This document shows, in pieces, positions 8,451-16,313 of a stretch of DNA of 45,944 nt. The DNA is taken from the NCBI GenBank assembly GCA_024636855.1, contig JAGXGG010000030.1:1-45944 (forward strand), given 5' to 3'. Every line of letters begins with the position of its first letter. The first letter of the stretch is position 1. The notes under the pieces are model-generated. The model did no database searches. It worked only from the letters and a program-made list of their open reading frames with translations, and was not told the origin of the DNA. This DNA is from Ignavibacteriota bacterium (GTDB lineage: Bacteria > Bacteroidota > Ignavibacteria > Kapaibacteriales > UBA2268). Position numbers and translations under genes: made by a program.

Positions 8451-9681
8451 TATCTATTTGTTTTACTAATGGTTGCAAATCTTTCAAGTTTTCTGGAGTT
8501 AATACAGGAACTATATTTTCTATAAAGTTTAGCAATTCAATGAAAAAACTTCTTAGCAAGATAATAGCTTCTGGGGTATAACCCAACACTTGCGAGAAAA
8601 ATTTTACAGGTCTATGCGGAACATCGCCTATACCATCTTTGTCTAGATCGTAGCCTGTATAATCGCTCCAGTAATTCTTCTCGTAAACATTGTAGTTTTT
8701 CGCATTCTGATTAGTAGATACATTGAATGTATTTCTTATGAAGTTATTATGGCTTATTGTGTCTTGCTCGGAGCTACCCATCATCTGCATTGCCCATCCG
8801 TTTTGTACGAAATCATTATGTACTATATTGATTCTGATAGCACTTTCGCCGTAAATTCCTTTCGTATTTCCTTTGAAGAGGTTGTAATGTATTTTGCTGT
8901 CCTTTATTTCTTTTAGCAGCAAACCATAAGACGATTGCCCCCAGTTATTAAGGAACTGGTTTTTATACATCTCTATATGATGCGAATACATAACTGCAAC
9001 ACCAGCACCATTCTCTTCGAATATATTGTTCTTGTATTTATTATTATCGCTGAACATAAAGTGCAGACCATAACGTAGGTTTCTGTAACTATGATTGTTC
9101 TTGATTATAGAGTTATCACAGAATTCAAAGTATAACCCATCTCTGTGCCCTTCTACGTAATTGTTCTTGATTAATAGTTTTTTGCTAGACCATGCGTGAA
9201 TAGCATTTGCACTATTCATCTCTTTTTTATTATTACTGATTAATCTATTGTCTATGATTTTAGTACCAGTAGATTTGGCTATGTATATACCAAAGAAAGT
9301 ATTAGTGAATCTATTGTTGATGATAGATATGTAGTTACCACCTTGTATATTAATAGCTGCTCTATCTTCTATGAAACTTCGTTTAACTTCCATAAACTCA
9401 AGCCCAGTTATAGTCACTGAATCTCCAATAATATGGAATATTTTTTCACCACCTTTAGCTACTATTTTCGGGAAATTTTCCCCGATTATAGTCAGTGGTT
9501 TGTCTATCTCAATTAGTGATTCTGTATAGACACCAGATTTGATAATAATAGTATCTCCCCTCTCGCTCATATCGACAGCGTTACTGACCTTACCAATATG
9601 ACAATCACTGCAAACAATATGCGTATCTGCCAACATAGGAAAGGAGAGTACTATTGATAATATAATGATTATACTTTTCAA
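8425..9681 (-). CDS. nosD: NosD: periplasmic right-handed beta-helix accessory protein, with N-terminal CxxCH
   Basis: 418 residues. A signal peptide ends near ADT (18-20). The body is a run of parallel beta-helix repeats rich in N and I (for example NNYVEGHRDGLYF and NKYKNNIFEENGAGV), as in NosD/CASH proteins, followed by NYWSDYTGYDLDKDGIGDVPHRP, a hallmark of NosD. NosD works in the periplasm with NosFY to mature the CuZ site. Just after the signal peptide is CSDCH (24-28), which fits a c-type haem motif or a metal-binding pair at the point where other NosD proteins begin their beta-helix. The ATG overlaps the nosL stop by 4 bases (ATGA). Confidence 0.93.
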   Translation of the reverse strand: MKSIIIILSIVLSFPMLADTHIVCSDCHIGKVSNAVDMSERGDTIIIKSGVYTESLIEIDKPLTIIGENFPKIVAKGGEKIFHIIGDSVTITGLEFMEVKRSFIEDRAAINIQGGNYISIINNRFTNTFFGIYIAKSTGTKIIDNRLISNNKKEMNSANAIHAWSSKKLLIKNNYVEGHRDGLYFEFCDNSIIKNNHSYRNLRYGLHFMFSDNNKYKNNIFEENGAGVAVMYSHHIEMYKNQFLNNWGQSSYGLLLKEIKDSKIHYNLFKGNTKGIYGESAIRINIVHNDFVQNGWAMQMMGSSEQDTISHNNFIRNTFNVSTNQNAKNYNVYEKNYWSDYTGYDLDKDGIGDVPHRPVKFFSQVLGYTPEAIILLRSFFIELLNFIENIVPVLTPENLKDLQPLVKQIDNDTISKHI

Positions 9682-10115
9682 TTGAATTTAGTCATTAGTT
9701 CATTCCATCCATATAGTACACCGTCCCAATCTTTTTGTAGCTCTTCAGCATTAGACTTTTCTTTGAAAGCAGCCAAATTAGCACCCATAGGGCTTTGGAT
9801 TTTTTCACTAACTAAGAAAGTAGCATCGGCAACTGGAATAAAGATTCTGGGTTTAGTCATATCTATAACGTAGTAATTATCGACATCTTCAGCAGTGAAG
9901 TTCTCACTTCTATTTACATCACGCACCATACACTCTATAGAGCAGTATTTTTGTGCTTTACCTGTCGTCAATACTAATTCTGAGGCAAATCTATCATCAG
10001 AGATTGACATAGTACAGAAGTAACAATTCTCTGCACCATAATCTATATCTTGCGGCTCAGTAGAGCACGCAGCTAATAGCAATAATAGAGGCAAAAAATT
10101 AAGCAGCTTTTTCAT
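9678..10115 (-). CDS. nosL: NosL: copper-chaperone lipoprotein
   Basis: 145 residues. It starts MKKLLNFLPLLLLLAAC, with a lipobox whose Cys17 would be lipidated. The core has ENCYFCTM (Cys31, Cys34, Met36), the expected Cu(I) ligands of NosL, followed by YCSIECMVRD with two more Cys, then the PMGANLAAF region. NosL delivers copper to apo-NosZ in the periplasm. The start overlaps the end of the upstream nosB-like gene by 17 bases and the stop overlaps nosD by 4, so it is embedded in the translationally coupled block. Confidence 0.92.
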   Translation of the reverse strand: MKKLLNFLPLLLLLAACSTEPQDIDYGAENCYFCTMSISDDRFASELVLTTGKAQKYCSIECMVRDVNRSENFTAEDVDNYYVIDMTKPRIFIPVADATFLVSEKIQSPMGANLAAFKEKSNAEELQKDWDGVLYGWNELMTKFN

Positions 10116-10698
10116 CTTTAATCTCTTTCTTTTCTTTACTCATAAAAAATGCTAGTCCTGAAAATAATATTGAACCACCTAAGAATAGGGAACCCAATGC
10201 AGGATAGGATATTGCTCTAAAGTTTAGCAAATATTCTGAACCGAACAATGGAGGTTGATACACCATACCAGGGACTTTTATTGGAGCTCGAGGGTCTAGA
10301 TTATGACCGTAGTCATACTCCCACATATAGAAATCATATACTCCTAATATACCGAGTATAATCAAAATAATTGCCCATATTATAAATGTCTTTCTATTTC
10401 CAAACAATCCAAACAAAACTCCAAGTGCACTCATTAAGATTATAACATAAGGAAAATATTGCAATTCGGGTATTGAATCAGGTTCTATTTTCTGCATACC
10501 AATATAGTGATTAAGTATATTCATATTTTGAAGTGTTGATTCCGTATCACCTGTTATCTGGTTAACCCAGATATACATATTGATACCTTCGGGGAATTGT
10601 GGTGCTTCTAGTGTTATACTCCATAGAGGGAACATAAAAACTAATAGAAGCATCAGAGAGCCGATTATCATTACTATTCTTGACGATTTCTTTTTCAT
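10099..10698 (-). CDS. nosB: NosB-like four-helix membrane protein of clade II nos clusters
   Basis: 199 residues with four membrane helices (about 9-28, 83-102, 106-124 and 165-187). Between helices 1 and 2 lies a loop with MYIWVNQITGD and ILNHYIGMQKI. This loop is what I recognise in the membrane protein that follows nosZ in clade II clusters (NosB); its role is not established, though it is required for growth on N2O in some organisms. It comes 61 bases after nosZ on the same strand, with an intrinsic terminator in the gap, and overlaps nosL by 17 bases. The gene name rests on topology, position and the loop motif, not on an alignment. Confidence 0.78.
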   Translation of the reverse strand: MKKKSSRIVMIIGSLMLLLVFMFPLWSITLEAPQFPEGINMYIWVNQITGDTESTLQNMNILNHYIGMQKIEPDSIPELQYFPYVIILMSALGVLFGLFGNRKTFIIWAIILIILGILGVYDFYMWEYDYGHNLDPRAPIKVPGMVYQPPLFGSEYLLNFRAISYPALGSLFLGGSILFSGLAFFMSKEKKEIKDEKAA

Positions 10699-10723
10699 TA
10701 CCTAACCTAAACTTTTTAAAAAG

Positions 10724-10745
10724 ACGCCCCGTATTTCAGGGGCGT
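10724..10745 (-). terminator. Intrinsic terminator between nosZ and nosB
   Basis: On the minus strand a 7-bp GC-rich perfect stem (ACGCCCC pairing with GGGGCGT, loop of 8 bases) is followed by CTTTTT. It lies just past the nosZ stop and before the nosB start. Since nosBLDFY has no other obvious strong promoter in the 61-base gap, this probably acts as a partial terminator that keeps the accessory genes less expressed than nosZ. Confidence 0.8.
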
Positions 10746-10759
10746 TTATCTATCTATTA

Positions 10760-12739
10760 TTATTTACCTTGTGTCTCGTTTTCCCCTAATCCCCAACTCA
10801 ACTTAACGTTGGCATTAGCTGGGTGGACTCGAACGTATCCTTGCATCTCTTGGTGGAGAGCAGAACAGAAGTCAGTACAGTACATAGGGAACATACCAAC
10901 AGATTTTGGAATCCATTTCAGTGTTTCAGTTTGTCCCGGCATTACTAATAGCTCAGCATTATTTGCACCTTTTATTGCAAATCCATGCGGCACATCCCAA
11001 TCTTGCTCTAAGTTTGTCAAGTGGAAGTAAACAACATCACCTAGTTTCACACCTTCTATCCAATCTGGAGAAAAGTGAGAACGTATAGTAGTCAAATAAA
11101 CATGAACTTCATTGCCTTTTCTTTCTACTCTTGTATCTTTCTCATTTTTAACAGCATATGGGTGCTTGTTGTCATCTAGCTTATAGTATTTCAAAGATTT
11201 ATCTTTGATTACGTCTGCAGCTATAGCTTGTGCATAGTGTGGCTCACCGATAGTAGGGAAATCTAATAATAGTTCCATCTTATCGCCAGATATATCATAT
11301 AGCTGTGCTGAGTGAGCTAGTTCTGGACCAGTTGGTAAGTATCTATCTTTAGTTATCTTGTTCAAAGATACTAAGTATTTACCCCAAGGCTTACGTGAAT
11401 CACCACCCGGTATCATCAAGTGACCTACAGAATAGTAAGAAGGAATTCTATCTACTATTTCCCAAGTTCCTAACTTCCATTTTACAACTTCTGAAGAGAT
11501 AAAGAATGTAGTATAAGCAAAACCTTTACCGTCAAACTCAGTATGTAACGGACCCAATCCTGGTTTCTCAACTACACCAGCTACAACTTGGTCGTATTTT
11601 AGTACAGGAATACCGTCTATTTCTTTTTCGAAAGCTTTAGCTTCGATTGCTTTTATCATTTTAGAGTAAGAGTGAACTGTCAAGTCTGCAGATAGTTTAC
11701 CATTACCAACTATATATTCACCAGAAGGATCTACGTCAACACCGTGTGGTGATTTGGGAGTAGGTAAGTAATACACTAAACCAGGACATTCTGAAGGAAT
11801 AAGTACTCTAGTACTAGTCATTTTTTTGCTAGTTGCCATGTGAGTATGATCACTATATTCATTATTCAGATAGTTTGAAGGCATTGTATGAAATTTACCA
11901 GCTTTGATATATTCTTGAGCTTTTTTCCAGTTAACTGCAGCAATAAAATCTTTGTCATTTTGAGAAGCATTTACTTCTTTCATTGTGCTTGCTTTTTCAG
12001 TATTGTATGTAGTAAAGAAAGTCCAGCCGTGTGATGGGCCTTTACCAGAGTGAGCTAAATCATAATCAAAACCTGGCATTAAGATCTGGAAGTCTATTTC
12101 CATATCACCTACTTCATCTGGAGAAACACTTACGAAAGTAAGCATACCTTGGAATTTCTCTGCGTATTCTTTTACTGAAACATCAGTTTCAGTAATAGGA
12201 ATACTGAATCGAGTACCAGCTACCAAATACTCAGAGTTTTCTGTAGTAAATGGAGATGAGTGATTACCAGCACTATTAGGTATTTCGATAATCTCTGTAG
12301 TTTCGAAAGTTCTCAAATCAATTTTAGCAATACGTGGTGTATTGTTACCATTGATAAAGAGGAATCTACCATCAGGTACACCGTCTGTTTGTGATAATTC
12401 AGGATGGTGAGAATCATCCCATGGTACGAAACCGTGGCTAGTTTCTAGCATTGGTTTTGTTTCTTCATTATATCCGTATCCTTTCTCACCATCTTGTGAG
12501 AATACTGGGATAACTTTGAACAAACGACCAGATGGTAAACCATATACTGATACTTGCCCACTAAATCCACCAGATAAGAAAGCATAAAATTCATCATGCT
12601 CACCTGGTGCTACATATACTTTCTCTGCAGCATTCGAGCCAATCATACCGGCTTTACTTCCCTTACCGCCGTCGCTATCGCATCCTGTTAGTACTATAGA
12701 AAGTGCTAAAGCTAGGATTAAAAATAATTTGGTTTTCAT
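10760..12739 (-). CDS. nosZ: NosZ: clade II nitrous oxide reductase (Sec-exported lipoprotein form)
   Basis: 659 residues. It reduces N2O to N2 in the periplasm. The N-terminus MKTKLFLILALALSIVLTGC is a Sec lipoprotein signal (Cys20), not the twin-arginine signal of clade I, so it would be membrane-anchored. The beta-propeller carries the expected CuZ histidines in DDSHHPELS (111-112), AGNHSSPF (160), GPSHGW, SPHGVD, GPLHTEF and EPHYAQ. The C-terminal cupredoxin has the CuA site CTDFCSALHQEM (Cys621, Cys625, His629, Met632), with Asp where clade I has Trp. An AGGAG site lies 7 bases before the ATG. It sits 36 bases after the cytochrome c gene, its probable electron donor. Confidence 0.98.
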   Translation of the reverse strand: MKTKLFLILALALSIVLTGCDSDGGKGSKAGMIGSNAAEKVYVAPGEHDEFYAFLSGGFSGQVSVYGLPSGRLFKVIPVFSQDGEKGYGYNEETKPMLETSHGFVPWDDSHHPELSQTDGVPDGRFLFINGNNTPRIAKIDLRTFETTEIIEIPNSAGNHSSPFTTENSEYLVAGTRFSIPITETDVSVKEYAEKFQGMLTFVSVSPDEVGDMEIDFQILMPGFDYDLAHSGKGPSHGWTFFTTYNTEKASTMKEVNASQNDKDFIAAVNWKKAQEYIKAGKFHTMPSNYLNNEYSDHTHMATSKKMTSTRVLIPSECPGLVYYLPTPKSPHGVDVDPSGEYIVGNGKLSADLTVHSYSKMIKAIEAKAFEKEIDGIPVLKYDQVVAGVVEKPGLGPLHTEFDGKGFAYTTFFISSEVVKWKLGTWEIVDRIPSYYSVGHLMIPGGDSRKPWGKYLVSLNKITKDRYLPTGPELAHSAQLYDISGDKMELLLDFPTIGEPHYAQAIAADVIKDKSLKYYKLDDNKHPYAVKNEKDTRVERKGNEVHVYLTTIRSHFSPDWIEGVKLGDVVYFHLTNLEQDWDVPHGFAIKGANNAELLVMPGQTETLKWIPKSVGMFPMYCTDFCSALHQEMQGYVRVHPANANVKLSWGLGENETQGK

Positions 12740-12775
12740 AACTTAACTCCTAAAAAATAATAAAAGTGATTTAAT

Positions 12776-13243
12776 TTACTTGCTATCTACTTGTCTGAAG
12801 TATTCAACTATTTTTCTAGCTTGATCTTCAGTTATGTTTTGGTTAGCCATAGGGGCTAAAAATTCTGCTAATAACTCTTTTGCAACAGGGTCTTCTTTAA
12901 CCATTTGCTCAGGATTCATTATCATATTCATAATCCATTCTGGTTTACGTCTTTCTGTTACTCCAGCTAATGCAGGACCTACAAACTTTGCATCAATTTT
13001 ATGACAAGCAGTACAATTCTTAGCGAATATATCTTCACCTTCTTTTGCCATTGCTGCATCAAGAGCACCTATTGTTACACTCTTTATAGGGCCAACTCCT
13101 AATCCGTCATTACCCACAGACTCACCTGATGCTACTGCTTCCGTTTCATTTGATGCATTTTTCTCTAATTGCGCATCACCTGCTTCTCCGCATGCTACCA
13201 ACATAAATAGTGATATTGCGAAAAGTGCCATTGTTTTAATCAT
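12776..13243 (-). CDS. Lipoprotein mono-haem cytochrome c, probable electron donor to NosZ
   Basis: 155 residues from the ATG at 13243. An in-frame TTG four codons earlier overlaps the GGAG ribosome site that serves this ATG, so the ATG is preferred. The lipobox LVAC gives lipidated Cys18. A linker rich in Glu, Ser and Asn precedes a class I cytochrome c domain with CTACH (77-81) and an APM segment near the C-terminus supplying the axial Met. Location between the regulator block and nosZ (36 bases) suggests it shuttles electrons from the quinone pool or a bc complex to the CuA site of NosZ; that is inferred from context. The chosen ATG overlaps the upstream 4-TM gene by 8 bases. Confidence 0.9.
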   Translation of the reverse strand: MIKTMALFAISLFMLVACGEAGDAQLEKNASNETEAVASGESVGNDGLGVGPIKSVTIGALDAAMAKEGEDIFAKNCTACHKIDAKFVGPALAGVTERRKPEWIMNMIMNPEQMVKEDPVAKELLAEFLAPMANQNITEDQARKIVEYFRQVDSK

Positions 13244-13706
13244 TATTAACTCCAATAAAATTATTTTGAAAATATTTGTTTTTATCTTTTATATAAAAAT
13301 TTTCTAATAGACTTGTAACTGCATAAGCTAACATTACAAATGCTTTGATTACTTCTATTATTATAATTGCTATATGAGTACCTAACCCATAGAGTTCGTT
13401 TGCTCCATTCATTATAGATGAATATAGTATTGCAATCTCTAGAGTAAATAGTACTAATAGTGCTAAATTCTCTAAATTTATTATCCCATATTCTCTATTA
13501 ACAACTAATTTTGCGAAGAACAATATCAGTTGGATAGTTATAAATATCCCGAACAATTCAACCCTAAGATTCTCTATGAAAACTATGTTATCTTTGAAAA
13601 TGTCTAAATCGATGCTCATAGAAAATATCATATAACTGGCTATAATTCCTATCATCACAAAGTAGATGGCCGCATTTTTTATTCTATATAATTGTTCTTT
13701 TTGCAT
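13236..13706 (-). CDS. Four-helix integral membrane protein of unknown function in the nos operon
   Basis: 156 residues with four hydrophobic helices (about 12-30, 46-66, 77-96 and 108-129). I do not recognise the family. There are no Cys or clustered His residues that would mark haem, iron-sulfur or copper binding, and no peptidase or transporter motif. Position between the Rrf2 regulator (17 bases upstream) and the cytochrome c gene (overlapping it) ties it to N2O respiration, perhaps as a membrane anchor or quinone-interacting subunit for electron delivery, but that is a guess from location only. Confidence 0.8.
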   Translation of the reverse strand: MQKEQLYRIKNAAIYFVMIGIIASYMIFSMSIDLDIFKDNIVFIENLRVELFGIFITIQLILFFAKLVVNREYGIINLENLALLVLFTLEIAILYSSIMNGANELYGLGTHIAIIIIEVIKAFVMLAYAVTSLLENFYIKDKNKYFQNNFIGVNND

Positions 13707-13723
13707 TTCTAATTATCAGTGAA

Positions 13724-14203
13724 TTATTTCTTTTTATTCTTGTTGAACTCTAGTATATCTAACTGGCTAAGTGTTCTAAGTCTTAGACCAGCGTCTCCTA
13801 CGTTCGATGCTAATTTCTCAAGATCTTCTGTTTCAAATAGTGTTCTTAATAATACTGTGTGCTTAGCCCATTTTTCGTGGAGTGGGCAAGGAGTTGCTGT
13901 ACCACAACCATGTAATCCCAAAGCACATGCTTCAAATAATTCTAAACCATCTATTGCTGCTACTATTTCAATCAGTTTTATTTCTCTCGCTGGTCTGCTG
14001 AATTTCACTCCGCCCTTAGGACCTCTGTGTGATAGTAGCAATCCCTCTTGGGTCAACTGTTGCAATATTTTAGTAAGGAAATGAGCAGATAAATTTAACT
14101 CTTCCGCTATATCTTTTATAGACAGATAATCCCTTTCGCCTTTTATGGCCATTAGTATCGCTGCTCTTATTCCGTACACACATGATTTAGATAATAACGC
14201 CAT
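13724..14203 (-). CDS. Rrf2 family regulator with three-Cys Fe-S motif, first gene of the nos operon
   Basis: 159 residues. It has an N-terminal winged helix with the Rrf2 signature (VYGIRAAILMA, LSAHFLTKILQQLTQEGLLLSHRGPKGGVKF) and then a CALGLHGCGTATPCPLH segment giving Cys-X6-Cys-X5-Cys, close to the cluster ligands of IscR and NsrR (X4-5 and X5). Such proteins bind a [2Fe-2S] or [4Fe-4S] cluster and sense NO, redox state or Fe-S status. As first gene of the nos operon it is the obvious candidate regulator, probably also of itself. A collinear paralogue lies at 27128-27598. The gene name nsrR is not given because the Cys spacing and source differ. Confidence 0.92.
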   Translation of the reverse strand: MALLSKSCVYGIRAAILMAIKGERDYLSIKDIAEELNLSAHFLTKILQQLTQEGLLLSHRGPKGGVKFSRPAREIKLIEIVAAIDGLELFEACALGLHGCGTATPCPLHEKWAKHTVLLRTLFETEDLEKLASNVGDAGLRLRTLSQLDILEFNKNKKK

Positions 14204-14210
14204 TTAAAAC

Positions 14211-14222
14211 CTTTTTAAAAAG
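14211..14222. promoter_or_regulatory. Perfect 12-bp A/T palindrome upstream of the Rrf2 start
   Basis: CTTTTTAAAAAG lies eight bases before the Rrf2 ATG. The identical 12-mer occurs at 10712-10723, fourteen bases before the nosB start, and I saw no other copy in the window. It could be an operator or a post-transcriptional element; at 10712-10723 it also supplies the T-tract of the terminator. Being A/T only apart from its ends, chance remains possible. Confidence 0.35.
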
Positions 14223-14239
14223 TATTGAGGACTCTTTTA

Positions 14240-14259
14240 TCCTAAACTAATGATTAGGA
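14240..14259. promoter_or_regulatory. Inverted repeat TCCTAA-N8-TTAGGA upstream of the Rrf2/nos operon
   Basis: Perfect 6-bp arms with an 8-base spacer, centred about 46 bases before the Rrf2 ATG in the 252-base divergent region shared with the lipoate ligase gene. Size and spacing suit a dimeric winged-helix regulator such as the adjacent Rrf2 protein, so this is a candidate autoregulatory operator. No similar repeat was found before the second Rrf2 gene. Confidence 0.4.
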
Positions 14260-14455
14260 ATATATCTTCCAAATTATTTTTCAACTTTTTTAATAAAATA
14301 CTATTACCACTATATAGATTAATTTGTTTAATACTCATAAATATAATAAGTTATATAGAATAATACTACGAGAATTAATTAAATAAATTAATACTTAATT
14401 AGTTCATATTTCTTAATCCGCTAATAATAATATAAATATAGAGATAGTCACATAT

Positions 14456-15481
14456 ATGATTTTTATAGAAAACGAAGGTATAACAGATCCTAGTATTAAT
14501 CTTGCTTTAGAAGAATACTGTCTAAGAAATTTTGATGGAAACAAAGATTACCTATTATTCTACATTAATGAACCTTCTATTATTATTGGTAGAAACCAGA
14601 ATACATTAGAAGAGATAAACCATGAGTATGTAGAAGAAAAGGGAATACACGTTATCCGAAGGATATCGGGAGGTGGGGCAGTCTATCATGACTTTGGAAA
14701 TTTGAATTTTAGCTTTATGACTGATTATAGTTTCGAGAGTTTGAATAATTTCAAGAAGTTCACTGCACCAGTTATTAAGGTTCTTAATGATATGGGAGTT
14801 GCCGCTGAGCTAAAAGGAAGAAATGATATAGTAGTTGAAGATAGGAAAATATCAGGAAATGCTCAGTTCTCAAGTGGTACAAGGATGTTCAGTCATGGTA
14901 CATTATTATATGACAGCAAACTCAGTGAAGTAGCAAATGCACTAAACGTAAAGATGAGTAAAATAGAATCAAAAGGGCACAAATCCGTTCGAAGTAGAGT
15001 TGCTAATATCAGTGAGTTTATGAAAGAAAAGGTAGATGTAAATACTTTCCGTGCAAACATCCTGAAAGGTCTTTATGCGGATAGGGAAGATTTAGAAACT
15101 TATCATTTGACTGATTCCGAATGGAAAGGGGTCCATAAATTGAGGGCTGAGAAGTATGCTACATGGGAGTGGAATTACGGTCATTCGCCAAGATTCAATA
15201 TAAAGAGAGTAAAGAGATTCTCAATTGGTGAGATAGATTTGAGACTATTCGTTGAAAAAGGTATAATAAAAGAATTCAAAGTATTCGGTGACTTTTTTGG
15301 AAAAGAACCGATTGAGAATTTTGAAAAAATATTTATAGAAAAAAAATATGAGCATAAATTAATATTGGATTTACTTGATAAGCTTGAAATCAAAGACTAT
15401 TTCGGCGACATAGATAAATTGGAATTAGCAGAGTTGATTTATGGAGCGGATGAAGATGCTAATCCAAGCAAAATAATTTAG
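14456..15481 (+). CDS. lplA: Lipoate-protein ligase A
   Basis: 341 residues, the full two-domain length. The large domain has the signature RRISGGGAVYHD (68-79) with GNLNFSF after it, and the catalytic Lys131 in KISGNAQF. A C-terminal accessory domain (about 250-341) follows. The enzyme activates lipoate with ATP and attaches it to lysines of the E2 subunits of 2-oxoacid dehydrogenases and of GcvH. It is divergent from the nos operon and 70 bases before the Crp-family gene; no functional tie with N2O reduction is evident. Confidence 0.92.
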   Translation: MIFIENEGITDPSINLALEEYCLRNFDGNKDYLLFYINEPSIIIGRNQNTLEEINHEYVEEKGIHVIRRISGGGAVYHDFGNLNFSFMTDYSFESLNNFKKFTAPVIKVLNDMGVAAELKGRNDIVVEDRKISGNAQFSSGTRMFSHGTLLYDSKLSEVANALNVKMSKIESKGHKSVRSRVANISEFMKEKVDVNTFRANILKGLYADREDLETYHLTDSEWKGVHKLRAEKYATWEWNYGHSPRFNIKRVKRFSIGEIDLRLFVEKGIIKEFKVFGDFFGKEPIENFEKIFIEKKYEHKLILDLLDKLEIKDYFGDIDKLELAELIYGADEDANPSKII

Positions 15482-15551
15482 TTGTTTGTGTAACTAAAAT
15501 GACTTTTGAGACTTATTACATATATAGAATGAACAAAATGTGAGAATTAAA

Positions 15552-16250
15552 ATGTCAGATAACATACTATGGTACTTGGAGAAATTCAATTTATTTGAAA
15601 AATTAGATATGAATTGCTTGTCTGAATTAGGTAAGAAATCATCTATGGTGAAGTATAAGAAAAGTGCTGCTATATTCATACCAGAGGAGCTACACAAGAA
15701 TATATTCTTCTTAAAAAAAGGAAAAGTAAAAATCTCTACTTTTAACAAAGAAGGCGAAGAGTTAATTAAAACAATTCTAAAATCTGGGGAGATGTTTGGT
15801 AAGTTGCCTTATTCACCTGGGTCAGAGGCGGATGATTTTGCCTATGCATTAGAAGAATCTACAGTATGCTATATGCCGGCAGATGATTTTGAGAATTTGA
15901 TACAATCAGATGCTGGGTTAAGTGCAGAGGTAATGAAATTCGTTGGTTTAAGATTGCAAAAACTAGAACGAAGAGTAGAGAGATTATCATTCAAAGATTC
16001 TAAGTCGAGATTAATAGAGATGATATTGGACTTTAAGGAAGATTTTGGTAAAAGGGTTGGAGATGAATATTTTATAGATCAAAATCTATCTCATAAAGAG
16101 ATAGCGGCACTTATAGCTACTTCACGCCAAACAGTTACCAAATTACTTAATGAATTGCGAGAAAAAGATTTGATAGATTTCAATAGAAAGAAATTGATAA
16201 TCAGAAACTACAAAGGTTTGAAAGCCGAATTAGTATATGAAGTTATATAA
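15552..16250 (+). CDS. Crp/Fnr family transcriptional regulator (no Fnr-type Cys cluster)
   Basis: 232 residues from the ATG at 15552; a GTG four codons upstream (15540) is an alternative with no better ribosome site. An N-terminal cyclic-nucleotide-type beta-roll (about 20-125, with IFFLKKGKVKISTFNKEGEELI) is followed by a dimer helix and a C-terminal helix-turn-helix (LSHKEIAALIATSRQTVTKLLNELREKDLI). Only two cysteines are present, and they are not arranged as the [4Fe-4S] cluster ligands of FNR, so it is a Crp, Dnr or other class. Closeness to the nos operon makes NO or oxygen control attractive but this is unproven. A strong hairpin follows the stop. Confidence 0.9.
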   Translation: MSDNILWYLEKFNLFEKLDMNCLSELGKKSSMVKYKKSAAIFIPEELHKNIFFLKKGKVKISTFNKEGEELIKTILKSGEMFGKLPYSPGSEADDFAYALEESTVCYMPADDFENLIQSDAGLSAEVMKFVGLRLQKLERRVERLSFKDSKSRLIEMILDFKEDFGKRVGDEYFIDQNLSHKEIAALIATSRQTVTKLLNELREKDLIDFNRKKLIIRNYKGLKAELVYEVI

Positions 16251-16257
16251 AAAAAGA

Positions 16258-16283
16258 AAAGCTCTCTAGTTATAGAGAGCTTT
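16258..16283. terminator. Bidirectional intrinsic terminator between Crp-family and barrel genes
   Basis: A 10-bp perfect stem (AAAGCTCTCT with AGAGAGCTTT) and a 6-base loop, flanked by A-tract on one side and T-rich sequence on the other. It lies in the 63-base gap between two convergent genes and should serve both strands. Confidence 0.88.
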
Positions 16284-16313
16284 ATATTTTAGAAGTCTAA
16301 ATTAATTAACTGC

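Noticed and set aside
10760-12739. Clade I (Tat-exported) NosZ
   Set aside because: The N-terminus is a Sec lipoprotein signal with no twin-arginine motif, the CuA loop has Asp where clade I has Trp, and the accessory set is that of clade II.
15540-16250. Fnr with an oxygen-sensing [4Fe-4S] cluster
   Set aside because: The Cys arrangement needed for the cluster is missing; only a generic Crp-family regulator can be supported.
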